The notes beneath the pieces are model-generated. The model had not been told where the DNA came from and did no database searches. It saw only the letters and a program-made list of their open reading frames with translations. A program made the translations under genes and the position numbers. Shown here piece after piece: positions 50,373-61,494 of a stretch of 64,000 bases of DNA. Position 1 is the first letter of the stretch, and every line of letters starts with the position of its first letter. Source of the DNA: Acidobacteriota bacterium (lineage in GTDB: Bacteria > Acidobacteriota > Terriglobia > Acidiferrales > UBA7541); NCBI GenBank assembly GCA_013286165.1, contig JABDGF010000003.1:3526-67525 (forward strand). The letters are read 5' to 3'.

Positions 50373-51548
50373 ATGACGGCCACGGCGATTTACGCGACAA
50401 AGATTATTGCGCCCCAGGAAGAGTTTACAGATTGCGTGATGACGATCGTGGACGGCCGGATCACCTACATCGGCCCGCGCGACGAAGCGCACATCCCGCC
50501 GGGAGCGGCGGACTACGTAGCGTCTAACCTGACGGTAGTTCCCGGATTTGTGGACGTGCATATTCACGGCGCGGGCGGGCGCGACGTGATGGAAGCGACG
50601 CCCGAAGCGCTGGACAAGATCACGGCGACGGTGGCGCGATTTGGTACGACGTCCATGGTAGCGACCACGGTGACGGCTCCGGTGGACGCGACGTGCCGCA
50701 GCCTGGAAGGCATCGCGAAATATATTCGCGCGCAGAAGCCGGCGGCAGAGCGCACGCGCTTCGGCGCGGAAATTCTGGGCATTCACCTGGAAGGGCCTTT
50801 CATCGCGCACGCGCGCCGCGGGGTGCATCCGACGCAGTCGATCGCGCCGCCGTCGATCCCTGTATTCAAGCAACTATTCGCAGCGGCAGACGGCCTGGTG
50901 AAAATGATTACGATCGCTCCGGAAATTCCGGGCGCGATCGATTTGATTCATGCGGCGACAGCGGAGGGTGTGGTGGTCGGCATCGGCCACACCAACGCAA
51001 CGTACGAACAGGCGCGCGCGGCAATCGATGCGGGCGCGCGGCACGGCGTGCATGTTTACAACGCGATGCGCCCGTTCACGCACAGGGATCCGGGCGTGAT
51101 TGCCGCGATTCTAACGGATACGGATGTGACCGCTGAAGTGATTGCGGACAATGTGCATGTGGCGGGGCCGGCGATGCAGGTGCTGCTCGGGACCAAGGGA
51201 TTCGACACCGTGATCGCGATCAGCGACGGAATTTCCGCCACGGGAATGCCGGACGGCAAATACCGGCTTGGAGAAATTGAAGTGGATGTTTCGAAGGGCG
51301 TGGCGCGCAACGCTGAAGGCAATCTGGCGGGCAGCACGCTCACGCTCGATCGCGCAATACGCAATTTGGTGAACCTCGGCGTGCCGTTTGCGGATGCGGT
51401 GCGGATGGCGACGATTCTTCCCGCGCGGCGGCTCGGCGTCGCGGGCAAAAAGGGGATTCTCGCGGTGGGCGCGGACGCGGACATCGTGGTGCTCACGCCT
51501 GAGATGCGGCTTGCGGGCGTGATGACCTGCGGCGTCGGTCTCAGCTAG
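50373..51548 (+). CDS. nagA: N-acetylglucosamine-6-phosphate deacetylase
   Basis: The 391-residue protein is a normal-length NagA of the amidohydrolase superfamily. The metal/substrate motifs appear in order: VPGFVDVHIHGAGG (H-x-H), GIHLEGPFIA (metal Glu), GIGHTNATYEQA (His), HVYNAMRPFTHRDPG (His) and the catalytic Asp in IAISDGISATGMPDG. The C-terminal NLAGSTLTLDRAIRNLVN is also typical. It removes the acetyl group in amino-sugar recycling. No nagB is adjacent. Confidence 0.94.
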   Translation: MTATAIYATKIIAPQEEFTDCVMTIVDGRITYIGPRDEAHIPPGAADYVASNLTVVPGFVDVHIHGAGGRDVMEATPEALDKITATVARFGTTSMVATTVTAPVDATCRSLEGIAKYIRAQKPAAERTRFGAEILGIHLEGPFIAHARRGVHPTQSIAPPSIPVFKQLFAAADGLVKMITIAPEIPGAIDLIHAATAEGVVVGIGHTNATYEQARAAIDAGARHGVHVYNAMRPFTHRDPGVIAAILTDTDVTAEVIADNVHVAGPAMQVLLGTKGFDTVIAISDGISATGMPDGKYRLGEIEVDVSKGVARNAEGNLAGSTLTLDRAIRNLVNLGVPFADAVRMATILPARRLGVAGKKGILAVGADADIVVLTPEMRLAGVMTCGVGLS

Positions 51549-51621
51549 ACACACCAACTCCTCTAGGAATTACAGGGAAACGCGAGAAGCAAGTGCCGCG
51601 CTAAAGGCCGCGGCGCTACAT

Positions 51622-51915
51622 TTACTTCTTAAGGAAATTCGAGATCGGGCAGTTGTGCGCGACGTTGAGCGGGATATTCAATTCCGAGGAAAGTTTGCAG
51701 GGATCAAACGGGCTAAGCGAGAAATAACGGCCGTCTGTGGTGCCGATCGTGGGCACCTTTCGTTTGCCGTTGTTGACCTTCATCACCAGCGCCGCAGCAT
51801 CCGGATCGTCGTCAATATTCACTTCACGAAACGACACGCCGCGCTCGCGGAGAAAGTTTTTCGCGCGCCGGCAATCGCCGCACCAGCATGTGGAATAAAT
51901 GACTACGTCGCTCAT
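51622..51915 (-). CDS. Glutaredoxin-like protein (mycoredoxin type)
   Basis: The 97-residue protein has the thioredoxin fold. The active site reads IYSTCWCGDCRRAKNFL, a C-G-D-C motif instead of CPYC, with one extra Cys two residues before it. Conserved features are VNIDDDPDA, the cis-Pro in KVPTIG and the C-terminal helix. Two further Cys lie near the end (DPCKLSS and HNCPISNF). CGDC-type short glutaredoxins reduce disulfides or mixed thiols; the thiol partner is unknown. It converges with nagA. Confidence 0.85.
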   Translation of the reverse strand: MSDVVIYSTCWCGDCRRAKNFLRERGVSFREVNIDDDPDAAALVMKVNNGKRKVPTIGTTDGRYFSLSPFDPCKLSSELNIPLNVAHNCPISNFLKK

Positions 51916-52001
51916 TGGGCCGTGTTTCTCACTATAACCAATTGGATGCGGCAGAGCGTAAGCGGTTTCGGCCGTGTGTTGAAGGAAACAATGGGGTTAG
52001 C

Positions 52002-52451
52002 TCAACGGGTGGGCTGTAATTCACGAGCCGGGCTGCCGGTCTTCTCAGCCGCCTGGACGCGCACCGTAGCGCGCGCGATGGCGGCATTGGCGCGTTCCCA
52101 GTCTTCTTCGCTGGCGCCTGCGCCGGGCAATTCGTGCTGCGCCTTTTCGAGCTCCGCGCGCGCTTTCGACGCGTCAATGTCTTCCACTTTTTCCGATTCG
52201 TCGGCGAGCACAATCACGCGATTCGGCAGCACTTCGGCGAAACCATCGATCACGACCATCGAGCGCGTCTCGCCGCCCTTACTGAACGTCAGGATGCCGG
52301 CGCCCAGTTCGGTGAGCAGCGGCGCGTGGCCGGGCAGGATGCCGAGGTAGCCATCCTTGCCGGGCAGTTCGACGGACTGCACATCCTCGCTGAGGATGTG
52401 TTTTGCCGGCGTCACCACCTGCAGCTCGATTTTTTCCGGTATCGTGGCCAT
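52002..52451 (-). CDS. atpC: ATP synthase epsilon subunit
   Basis: The 149-residue protein has the N-terminal beta-sandwich start LQVVTPAKHILSEDVQSVEL and PGKDGYLGILPGHAPLLTEL, the hallmark of epsilon. VIDGFAEVLPNRVIVLADES follows, then the two-helix C-terminal arm (IDASKARAELEKAQHEL). It connects F1 to the c ring and can inhibit ATP hydrolysis. It is last in the operon and starts 30 bases after atpD. Confidence 0.95.
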   Translation of the reverse strand: MATIPEKIELQVVTPAKHILSEDVQSVELPGKDGYLGILPGHAPLLTELGAGILTFSKGGETRSMVVIDGFAEVLPNRVIVLADESEKVEDIDASKARAELEKAQHELPGAGASEEDWERANAAIARATVRVQAAEKTGSPARELQPTR

Positions 52452-52481
52452 GGTTAGAGATTCCGCGCGCGCGTGGCGAGA

Positions 52482-53975
<1,494 letters not shown>

Positions 53976-54917
53976 CTAGGACGTAGCCGACGACGCGCCG
54001 CTGACAATTTCAATAATTTCGGTGGTAATCGCCGCCTGGCGAATTTTGTTCATCTGCAGCGTGAGCTTCCGGATCAAATCCGAAGCGTTGCGCGTAGCGG
54101 AATCCATGGCCGTCATGCGGGCGGCATGTTCAGCCGCGGCCGATTCGAGCAACACGCGGAAAATTTCGGATTCCAGGTAGCGCGGCAGAAGGCCCGCGAA
54201 AATCTGTTCAACCGGCTGCTCGTAGATGTAGTCGATCAGGCGCGTTTTCCCTTCCGCTGCGGCTTCCGTCGGAAGATCTTTTGCCTGGTCGGCCGGTTCG
54301 TCGGTGAGTTGCGCTTCGCCTTCGGGCGATTGCTTAACCACCGCCGGATCGATCGGCAGCAGCTTCGCGGCGCGGAGGTTCTGCACCATCACGTTCTTGA
54401 ATTCGTTGTACACCGCGTACACCGCGTCTACTTCGCCGGAGATGTAGAGGTCGGCGACGCGCTTCGCGATTTCGCGCGCTTTCTCGATGTTCACCGAAGC
54501 CGAAACGTCGATGTATTCAGCCAGCGGATTTACGCCGCGCTTCTTGAAATAATCGCGGCCCTTTCGCCCCACGGTGATCATTTCAATCTTTTCTACGTGG
54601 TGCGCGCGAATGAATTCAGTCGCGTGGCGCAGCACGTTCGTATTAAACGCGCCGGCCAGCGACCGGTCGCCCGTGACAAGCAATACCAGAATCTTCTTTT
54701 CTTCCCGGCGCTCGAGCAACGGATTCGCGGGAGCTTCCATGCGCGCCGCGGCGGAACGCAGCACGCGCAGAATCTCCTTCGCGTACGGCCGCGCGGCAAA
54801 CACGCCCTCTTGCGCGCGACGCAGCTTCGCCGCGGCCACAAACTTCATGGCGCGCGTGATCTGCTGCGTGCTCTTCACAGAGCGGATTCTTCGCCGGTAA
54901 TCGAGAAGTGTAGGCAT
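53976..54917 (-). CDS. atpG: ATP synthase gamma subunit
   Basis: The 313-residue protein is the central rotor shaft: N-terminal helix LLDYRRRIRSVKSTQQITRA, VTGDRSLAGAFNTNVLRH, and the C-terminal helix with SATRNASDLIRKLTLQMNKI. It is longer than a typical ~290-residue gamma because of an acidic insertion around residues 200-235 (KQSPEGEAQLTDEPADQAKD). It starts 12 bases after atpA. Confidence 0.95.
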   Translation of the reverse strand: MPTLLDYRRRIRSVKSTQQITRAMKFVAAAKLRRAQEGVFAARPYAKEILRVLRSAAARMEAPANPLLERREEKKILVLLVTGDRSLAGAFNTNVLRHATEFIRAHHVEKIEMITVGRKGRDYFKKRGVNPLAEYIDVSASVNIEKAREIAKRVADLYISGEVDAVYAVYNEFKNVMVQNLRAAKLLPIDPAVVKQSPEGEAQLTDEPADQAKDLPTEAAAEGKTRLIDYIYEQPVEQIFAGLLPRYLESEIFRVLLESAAAEHAARMTAMDSATRNASDLIRKLTLQMNKIRQAAITTEIIEIVSGASSATS

Positions 54918-54929
54918 CGAATTCCGTTT

Positions 54930-56537
54930 TTAGTGGGCAGCCGCCGGTACCGGGGCTGGCGGCGGAGGCGTTGCAGCGGCAGCCTTATCGACAGCCGGAG
55001 TACTCGCCTTCGCGCTCTCAAGACCCGCCTTGAAGCGGCCGAGGAAATCGTCGAGCGCCTTCTTCGCTTCGGCCTTCACCGCGTCGTCAAACTGCTTCTT
55101 CTCGCGCAGCATCTTGAGCAAGCCGCCGTAGTTGGTCTCAACGAACGGGTACAACTCGCCTTCGAAGCGGCGGCACTCGCTCACCGGCAGCTCGTCGAGA
55201 TACTTGTTCGAGCCGGCCCAGATGATCAGCGCTTCCTTTTCAACCGACAGCGGCTGATATTGATCCTGCTTCAGAATTTCCGTGAGGCGCGCGCCGCGGG
55301 CCAGCTGATTCTGCGTGGATTTATCGAGCTGATCGGTACCGAACTGCGCGAACGCCGCGAGGTCGCGGTATTGCGCAAGGTCAAGACGCAGCGTGCCGGA
55401 AACCTGGCGCATCGCCTTGATCTGCGCGTTGCCGCCGACGCGGCTCACCGAAAGACCTACGTTCACCGCGGGACGGAAGCCGCTGTTGAAAAGGTCGGCT
55501 TCCAAAAAGATCTGACCGTCCGTGATCGAAATCACGTTCGTCGGAATGTACGCGGAAATGTCGCCCGCCTGCGTTTCGATCACAGGCAGAGCCGTCAAAG
55601 AACCCGCGCCGAGCTCGTCGTTGAGTTTCGCCGCGCGCTCCAACAGACGCGAGTGAAGGAAGAACACGTCGCCCGGAAACGCTTCACGGCCGGGAGGACG
55701 GCGCAGCAGCAACGAAATTTCGCGGTACGCCTGCGCGTGCTTCGAAAGGTCGTCATACGCGCAAAGAGCGTGGCGCTTGGTATCGCGGAAGTATTCTCCG
55801 ATCGCGCAAGCCGCAAAAGGCGCGATGTACTGCATGGAGGCCGCTTCGGAAGCCGTGGCAGCGACGATGATGGTGTGCTCCATCGCGCCGGCTTCTGTGA
55901 GCGTCTTCACCACCTGCGCGATCGTCGAACGCTTCTGGCCGATCGCGCAGTAAATGCAAATCATGTCGCCGCCACGCTGATTCAGGATCGTATCCAGAAT
56001 CACGGCGGTCTTTCCGGTCTGGCGGTCGCCGATGATCAATTCGCGCTGTCCGCGGCCGATGGGAATCATCGCGTCGATCGACTTGATACCGGTCTGCATC
56101 GGTTCGCGCACCGGCTGGCGATCCACAACGCCCGGCGCGATCTTTTCCACGGGATAGCGGTCTTTCGTCGCGATCGGCCCCTTGCCGTCGATCGGCTGTC
56201 CGAGCGCATTTACCACGCGCCCGATCATCGCGTCGCCCACGGGCACGGACATAATGTTGTTCGTGCGCTTCACCGTGTCGCCTTCGCGAATTTCTTCGTA
56301 CGCGCCCAGCAGCACGACGCCGACCTGGTCTTCTTCTAGGTTCAGCGCGATACCGTACACGTCGCCCGGAAACGCGATCATTTCGCCGGCCATACACTTA
56401 TCCAGGCCGTGGATGCGCGCGATGCCGTCGCCCACCGAGATCACGGTGCCGACTTCCTCGACCGCCAGCTTCTGCTGGTAGCCTTCGATCTGCTCGCGCA
56501 GAATCTTTGTGACTTCATCCGCCTTAATATTCGCCAT
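54930..56537 (-). CDS. atpA: ATP synthase alpha subunit
   Basis: The 535-residue protein has [10 protein letters not shown], the nucleotide loop [17 protein letters not shown] and the signature [14 protein letters not shown]. The last ~30 residues are an Ala/Pro-rich tail ([20 protein letters not shown]), beyond the normal C-terminus. It forms the non-catalytic subunits of F1. It starts 25 bases after atpH ends. Confidence 0.97.
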   Translation of the reverse strand: MANIKADEVTKILREQIEGYQQKLAVEEVGTVISVGDGIARIHGLDKCMAGEMIAFPGDVYGIALNLEEDQVGVVLLGAYEEIREGDTVKRTNNIMSVPVGDAMIGRVVNALGQPIDGKGPIATKDRYPVEKIAPGVVDRQPVREPMQTGIKSIDAMIPIGRGQRELIIGDRQTGKTAVILDTILNQRGGDMICIYCAIGQKRSTIAQVVKTLTEAGAMEHTIIVAATASEAASMQYIAPFAACAIGEYFRDTKRHALCAYDDLSKHAQAYREISLLLRRPPGREAFPGDVFFLHSRLLERAAKLNDELGAGSLTALPVIETQAGDISAYIPTNVISITDGQIFLEADLFNSGFRPAVNVGLSVSRVGGNAQIKAMRQVSGTLRLDLAQYRDLAAFAQFGTDQLDKSTQNQLARGARLTEILKQDQYQPLSVEKEALIIWAGSNKYLDELPVSECRRFEGELYPFVETNYGGLLKMLREKKQFDDAVKAEAKKALDDFLGRFKAGLESAKASTPAVDKAAAATPPPPAPVPAAAH

Positions 56538-56562
56538 TCACTGCTCCTCTAAACTTGCGGAA

Positions 56563-57099
56563 CTATTCCGAACCCAGCTGTTCGCGCAGCCGGTTCAATT
56601 GCTCGCGCACCGAGCCGTCGTAAATCGTCGAACCTACTCGCACCACCGCGCCGCCCACGAGGGCCGCGTCCTGCGAAAACCGCGCATCAATCTTCTTGCC
56701 GGTGCGCTTTTCGAGCACTGCGACGAGTTGTTTCTTGTCCGCGTCGCTCAGCGGGTGCGCCGATGTCACTTCCGCATCCGCGATTCCCAACCGGTCATTT
56801 AGCTCCGTGCGAAACGCCGGAATGATTTCCTGCAGCAAGTGCAGCCGGCCGTGATCGACTACCACGTAGATAAAATTGCGAACCGCTTCGTTCAACCCCA
56901 TCTTGGCGCACAACTCGGCGATCACGCGGTGCTTCGTTTCGTTGTCCACCACTGGGCTATCGAGCGCCTCGCGCAATTCCGGCGATTGGTTGAACAAATC
57001 GACGAACGCACTCAGGTCGTTGCGAATCGCATCGCCGGCGCGGCGTTCGACGGCAACGTCGGCTAGAGCGGCGGCGTAGCGATCGGTGAGCGCGCTCAA
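56563..57099 (-). CDS. atpH: ATP synthase delta subunit
   Basis: The 178-residue protein begins LTDRYAAALADVAVER, the usual opening, with an N-terminal helical domain. The C-terminal region has VTSAHPLSDADKKQLVAVLE and DAALVGGAVVRVGSTIYDGS, the delta signature. It joins the b stalk to the top of F1. Its start overlaps the end of atpF by 4 bases. Confidence 0.94.
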   Translation of the reverse strand: MSALTDRYAAALADVAVERRAGDAIRNDLSAFVDLFNQSPELREALDSPVVDNETKHRVIAELCAKMGLNEAVRNFIYVVVDHGRLHLLQEIIPAFRTELNDRLGIADAEVTSAHPLSDADKKQLVAVLEKRTGKKIDARFSQDAALVGGAVVRVGSTIYDGSVREQLNRLREQLGSE

Positions 57100-57674
57100 T
57101 TGACGCTCCTCTCAAGGTTCGTCACGAATGTGCGGACCAGGTTCGCGTCGGTCTGCGCATTGATTTGCTGCTTCAGCAGCGCTTCGGCCTGCGCCACGGC
57201 TTTATCGGCGGTCGCAGCCTTCAAAGCTTGTTGCGCCGCGCGAATGGCAGCGGCGATCTCGGCCTTGGCCTGCGCTTCGATTTTCTGCGCGTCGGCCTTT
57301 GCCGCTTCGCGGAGCCGCGCTGCTTCGGCGGCGGCTTCCTGCTTGCCCTTCTCGCGGAGCTGCTGAATTTCGGTCTCGAGTCCCGCGAGCCGCGCCTTGA
57401 TTTCCTGGCGCTGCTTCTCGGCTGCGTCACGCGCGCGCGTACCTTCTTCAATTTTTTGCGAGATATCGTCAGCGTGCTTGCGGAAGTGCGGCGCAGCTTT
57501 CGAGAATGCCCAGAAGATCAGCGCGATCACGAACACCGAGTTCACGATCTTGAAGATCGTGCCGGCGGGAGTGCTCACCGGCCCCTCTTCTTGCGCGAAA
57601 ACGGGTGTCGCCGCAAAGAGCAGCGCCATCGTGAAGACAAAAATCGAGCTGGCGATTATGCGGAGCGGTCGCAT
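57096..57674 (-). CDS. atpF: ATP synthase b subunit with signal-peptide-like N-terminus
   Basis: The 192-residue protein starts with a hydrophobic segment ending in an Ala-x-Ala-like site (FVFTMALLFAATPVFAQ), then a second hydrophobic helix (IFKIVNSVFVIALIFWAF). A long charged coiled coil follows (RDAAEKQRQEIKARLAGLET ...). It forms one strand of the peripheral stalk. The extra N-terminal segment is a known trait of some Acidobacteriota-type b subunits as I recall, but unusual elsewhere. Confidence 0.88.
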   Translation of the reverse strand: MRPLRIIASSIFVFTMALLFAATPVFAQEEGPVSTPAGTIFKIVNSVFVIALIFWAFSKAAPHFRKHADDISQKIEEGTRARDAAEKQRQEIKARLAGLETEIQQLREKGKQEAAAEAARLREAAKADAQKIEAQAKAEIAAAIRAAQQALKAATADKAVAQAEALLKQQINAQTDANLVRTFVTNLERSVN

Positions 57675-58123
57675 TACTGGCGGGTTCCTCCGCTCAGAAT
57701 GGTGCGCGCGATTTCTCCGGCCAGCGCAGGTGTAAGCGCTTCGGCATCGGCAGCAGCGGCGTTGCGTTCGTCTTCGACTTTCTGTTTCGCGGCGGCGATG
57801 TCTTCCTGCGCGCGCGAGCGCATCGCTTTCAGCAGCTTGGCGCGCTCGTCGAGCACCACCTGGCGCGACGCTTCCTGCTCCTGATAGATGTGCGCCTTGG
57901 CGCGGTTCAATTCGTCGTTGTAATGCTGCAGATCCTGCTTGGCTGCCGTTTCCACGGCAGCGGCGTCGGCGCGCGCTCCTTCGATCTTCGCACTTCGCTC
58001 AGCCATCGCCTTTTGGATCGGCCCGAAAAACGCCCAACGCATGAACAAATAGAAGAAAAAGAAAATGACCACGGTAGGCAGAGCTTGGAGGAAGAAGTTT
58101 TCGATCTGGTGGAGGATTTCCAT
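57674..58123 (-). CDS. atpX: ATP synthase b' (second b-type) subunit
   Basis: The 149-residue protein has one membrane helix (LPTVVIFFFFYLFMRWAFFG) and a charged helix with IQKAMAERSAKIEGARADAA. It is the first gene of the operon and its stop base overlaps the next start by 1 base. Two different b-like subunits imply a heterodimeric peripheral stalk as in cyanobacteria and some other phyla. No atpB (a) or atpE (c) lies upstream in this window. The symbol follows the b' convention. Confidence 0.9.
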   Translation of the reverse strand: MEILHQIENFFLQALPTVVIFFFFYLFMRWAFFGPIQKAMAERSAKIEGARADAAAVETAAKQDLQHYNDELNRAKAHIYQEQEASRQVVLDERAKLLKAMRSRAQEDIAAAKQKVEDERNAAAADAEALTPALAGEIARTILSGGTRQ

Positions 58124-58168
58124 TTTTTTACAAAGTGGTGCGACTGCGGCTGCCCCGACTCTCTCTAA

Positions 58169-58174
58169 ATTGTA
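58169..58174 (-). promoter_or_regulatory. Candidate -10 box before the ATP synthase operon
   Basis: TACAAT on the minus strand stands 46 bases before the b' start. No -35 is recognisable. Confidence 0.3.
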
Positions 58175-58275
58175 ATCTGGTTTCAGGCGTGCTGCCGGCT
58201 CACCAGAGCTAGCTTCCAGGACGTAACAAGGAAAACGATTATGTCATTCATGCCGCTTGGCGTCAACCAGTTACG

Positions 58276-58314
58276 GGACGGTGCGATCGCTAAATTTCGC
58301 GGATCGCACCGTCC
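58276..58314. promoter_or_regulatory. 13-base perfect inverted repeat upstream of the ATP synthase operon
   Basis: GGACGGTGCGATC and GATCGCACCGTCC are exact reverse complements separated by 13 bases. It is 150 bases before the b' gene and 88 bases behind the GlcG-like gene. It has no T tract on the minus strand, so it may be a terminator-like hairpin or an operator. Confidence 0.55.
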
Positions 58315-58401
58315 AAAGTGGTTTTCGAGGCGTTTCCCGGTAGTTTCAAATCGGGAAACGCTCTTCCCCGCCCTCTGGCACCGAGGACCTGCGTTGTGAG
58401 G

Positions 58402-58809
58402 CTACTTTCCGAGCGCGTCTGCGCCGGCTTGGGCCACGATGTGATCGTTCTCCACCGTGCTGCCACTCACGCCGATCGCACCGACCACTTCACCGCTCGC
58501 GTTCTTCAGCACCACGCCGCCCGGAAACGTAATCAAGCCGCCGTTGCTGTGCTCGATGTTGTATAGCGGCCCGCCCGGCTGAGAGAGCTTGCCGATTTCG
58601 CCGGTGTTGAAATTGAAGTAGCGCGCCGTCTTCGCCTTCTTGATGGAAATGTCGATGCTGCCGAGCCACGCATCGTCCTGGCGCACGAACGCTTTCAGGT
58701 TCGCGCCTGCGTCCACCACCGCGATGTCCATCTTCGTGCCGATCTCGGTCGATTTCTTCTTCGCCGCCGCTACGATCTTCTCCGCCTGCTCGAGCGTCAA
58801 ATCCGCCAT
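58402..58809 (-). CDS. GlcG/HbpS family protein (DUF336)
   Basis: The 135-residue protein has the family order: N-terminal [20 protein letters not shown], then [56 protein letters not shown] and [20 protein letters not shown]. HbpS members bind heme, and GlcG members occur with glycolate genes. Neither partner is present here. The role is uncertain. It precedes the ATP synthase genes on the same strand. Confidence 0.88.
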   Translation of the reverse strand: MADLTLEQAEKIVAAAKKKSTEIGTKMDIAVVDAGANLKAFVRQDDAWLGSIDISIKKAKTARYFNFNTGEIGKLSQPGGPLYNIEHSNGGLITFPGGVVLKNASGEVVGAIGVSGSTVENDHIVAQAGADALGK

Positions 58810-59121
58810 TGAATCCTCCGTGTAGTCGAAACGCTGCGTTCCCGCATTTCGTTTTTGTATTCGGGCTCGTCATTTTACGGGAGCGCGCGCGAATCGCCAA
58901 CCACGCCGTGAAATCGAGCCGTGGCCGTCCACTTTGGCTTATGCCGCGCCAGACACATCACACGATGCGCGCTAGCCCTGGGTCGCTGCGTTTGTATAGA
59001 ATCGCGGTTTGCGATGGGGCGGCTAGAAACTTCAGTCGCGCCTCCGAGCTGCGGTGGAACGCATCGGACGTTTCGAGCCCAGCGCACACCCGTCCACGTT
59101 CAAAGGCCAAGGAGCCATAAC
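58810..59121. other. 312-base divergent promoter region, no gene
   Basis: The region separates the GlcG-like and acyl-CoA dehydrogenase genes. TATAGAAT at 58995-59002 is a possible -10 for the dehydrogenase, without a clear -35. I see no other feature. Confidence 0.4.
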
Positions 59122-60294
59122 ATGCCGTCATTTCCCGGCGTAGATTTTCTGGATTTTGATTCTCAGCTCACCGACGAAGAGAAGCTCGCGCGGCAGTCTG
59201 CGCGGCAGTTCGTCGATGAGGCGATTATGCCGATCATCGAGCAGTACAACCGCGAAGGGAAATTCCCGACGCAGCTTGTGCCGCAGATGGCCGAGCTGGG
59301 CCTGTTTGGCGCGAGCCTCAAGGGCTACGGCTGCGCGGGCATGTCGAATGTGGAATATGGCCTGGTCACGCAGGAACTCGAGCGCGGAGATTCCGGCCTG
59401 CGCAGCTTCGTCTCCGTCCAGTCAGCGCTGGTGATGTATCCGATTTTCGCTTTCGGCTCGGACGCGCAGAAAGACAAGTGGCTACCGCTGCTACAGCAAG
59501 GCAAAGCGATCGGCTGCTTCGGCCTTACCGAGCCGCAGTTTGGCTCGAACCCCGGCGGAATGCTGACGCGCGCAAAGAAAGACGGCGACAGCTACATCCT
59601 CAACGGCGAAAAGATGTGGATCACCAACGGCTCGATCTCGGATGTCGCCGTTGTGTGGGCGAAGTGTGAAGACGACAAAGTTCGCGGCTTCCTCGTCGAG
59701 AAAGGAATGCCGGGCTTCAAAGCATGGGACGTTCACGGAAAATATTCTTTGCGCGCGTCGGTGACGAGCGGACTTTCGATGTCTGACGTTCGTGTGCCGG
59801 CCGCGAATATGCTGCCCGGTGTGGAGGGCTTGCGCGGCCCGCTCTCGTGCCTCAACCAAGCGCGCTACGGCATCGGCTGGGGTGGCATCGGCGCGGCGAT
59901 GGCGTGTTACGACACGGCGCTGCACTACGCGAAGCAGCGCAAGCAGTTCGGGAATAAGCCCATCGCGTCACACCAGCTCGTGCAGGAAAAGCTGGTGTGG
60001 ATGGTCACCGAAATTACGAAAGCGCAATTTCTCGCGCTGCAAGTGGGCCGCCTGAAAGACGCAGGCAAGGTGCATCCGTCGCACATCTCGATGCTGAAGA
60101 TGAACAACGTGTGGGTCGCACGCGAGTGCGCCAGCCGCGCGCGCGAAATCCTGGGCGCCAACGGCATCGTGGACGACTACTGCGTGATGCGGCACATGAA
60201 CAACATCGAGTCTGTGTACACCTACGAGGGCACGCACGACATCCACAAACTCATCATCGGCGAGCGCATCACCGGCATCGCCGCGTTCGAGTAG
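59122..60294 (+). CDS. gcdH: Acyl-CoA dehydrogenase, glutaryl-CoA dehydrogenase-like
   Basis: The protein has 390 residues from ATG 59122, with AAGGAG 8 bases upstream; the track start is 67 codons earlier. Acyl-CoA dehydrogenase blocks are present: IGCFGLTEPQFGSNPGGM, then GEKMWITNGSISDVAVVW, and the flavin region RKQFGNKPIASHQLVQEKL. The C-terminal VMRHMNNIESVYTYEGTHDI with catalytic Glu in YEGTHD, and RYGIGWGGIGAAMACYDTA, are closest to the glutaryl-CoA dehydrogenase subgroup. It would oxidise and decarboxylate glutaryl-CoA in lysine/aromatic breakdown. Straight-chain activity cannot be excluded. Confidence 0.85.
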   Translation: MPSFPGVDFLDFDSQLTDEEKLARQSARQFVDEAIMPIIEQYNREGKFPTQLVPQMAELGLFGASLKGYGCAGMSNVEYGLVTQELERGDSGLRSFVSVQSALVMYPIFAFGSDAQKDKWLPLLQQGKAIGCFGLTEPQFGSNPGGMLTRAKKDGDSYILNGEKMWITNGSISDVAVVWAKCEDDKVRGFLVEKGMPGFKAWDVHGKYSLRASVTSGLSMSDVRVPAANMLPGVEGLRGPLSCLNQARYGIGWGGIGAAMACYDTALHYAKQRKQFGNKPIASHQLVQEKLVWMVTEITKAQFLALQVGRLKDAGKVHPSHISMLKMNNVWVARECASRAREILGANGIVDDYCVMRHMNNIESVYTYEGTHDIHKLIIGERITGIAAFE

Positions 60295-60372
60295 CGCACG
60301 AGTTCACCAATCGCCGATCGAAACGCCATCGCGCAGCGCTACGCAGCCACGCGCACCAGGAGCTGAGCCACC

Positions 60373-61359
60373 ATGGAAAAGGAACTGAGCCTCGAATTTT
60401 TGCGCGTCGTCGAGCGCGCCGCCATCGCATCGGCTCGCACGATGGGCCAGGGCGACGGCATGAAGTCCGATCGCGTCGCGGTGGAAGCGATGCGCAGCGA
60501 AATGGACTCGGTGAACATGAACGGCACGATCGTGATCGGCGAAGGCGAACGCGACAAGGCGCCCATGCTCTTCATCGGCGAAAAAGTCGGCGCCGCGGCC
60601 CACGATAAGACGCGTAAGTATCCCGAAGTGGATATCGCCGTCGATCCGCTCGAAGGCACCAATCTCTGCTCGGGCGGCCAGCCCAACGCGATCGTGGTGC
60701 TCGCGGCCAGCAATCGCGGCGGCCTACTTCACGCGCCCGACCTCTACATGGAGAAATTGATCGTCCCGCCGCAGTGCAAGGGCCTCGTCGAACTCGACGC
60801 GCCCGTCGCGCACAATCTGAAAATCATTGCGAAGTGCCTCGAGCGCCGCGTGGAAGACCTGGTGATCGTGGTCATGGACCGCCCGCGCCATGAAAATCTC
60901 ATCGCCGAAATTCGAAAGGTCGGCGCGCGCATTCAGTTGATCTCCGACGGCGATCTTTCCGCCGGCATCAGCGCGGCTGTGGGCGGCACCGGTGTCCACG
61001 CCGTGATGGGCATCGGCGGCGCGCCCGAAGGCGTGCTCACTGCAGCCGCGCTGCGTTGCCTCAACGGCCAGATCCTCGGCCGCTTGATCGTGCAGAAGCC
61101 GGAGCATTTCGAACGCGTCGCGCAAATGGGCATCAAAGATCCGCGCCGCATTTACGACACAGACGAACTCGCGCCCGGCGACAACATCATTTTCGCCTGC
61201 ACCGGCGTCACCACCGGCAGCTTGCTGCGCGGCGTGCGCTTCTTCGGCGAAGGAATGCGGACGCAGTCGATGGTGCTCACGCTCGATAGCCGCCAGGTCC
61301 GCTTCGTCGATACCGTCCATCTCGAAAAGGGCCCCGACGTCCGCGTCAATTTCTACTAG
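60373..61359 (+). CDS. glpX: Fructose-1,6-bisphosphatase, class II
   Basis: The 328-residue protein has the GlpX blocks: [31 protein letters not shown], the metal motif [25 protein letters not shown], and [13 protein letters not shown]. Class II enzymes use divalent metal and differ from Fbp. It removes the C1 phosphate of fructose 1,6-bisphosphate in gluconeogenesis, which fits a genome that makes triose phosphate from glycerol. GGAG-like sequence lies before the ATG. Confidence 0.95.
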   Translation: MEKELSLEFLRVVERAAIASARTMGQGDGMKSDRVAVEAMRSEMDSVNMNGTIVIGEGERDKAPMLFIGEKVGAAAHDKTRKYPEVDIAVDPLEGTNLCSGGQPNAIVVLAASNRGGLLHAPDLYMEKLIVPPQCKGLVELDAPVAHNLKIIAKCLERRVEDLVIVVMDRPRHENLIAEIRKVGARIQLISDGDLSAGISAAVGGTGVHAVMGIGGAPEGVLTAAALRCLNGQILGRLIVQKPEHFERVAQMGIKDPRRIYDTDELAPGDNIIFACTGVTTGSLLRGVRFFGEGMRTQSMVLTLDSRQVRFVDTVHLEKGPDVRVNFY

Positions 61360-61494
61360 TTGGGGCGCACATCAGAGCGCGAAGCGGGTGCCGCGGGAGT
61401 ACAATCAGTCTCGTCGCGCTTCGGTGCTCTCGTGTCAGGAAACATTTCCACGCCATTTCGCGTATTAACGGATAGACGATGCACGGGGTGAACT

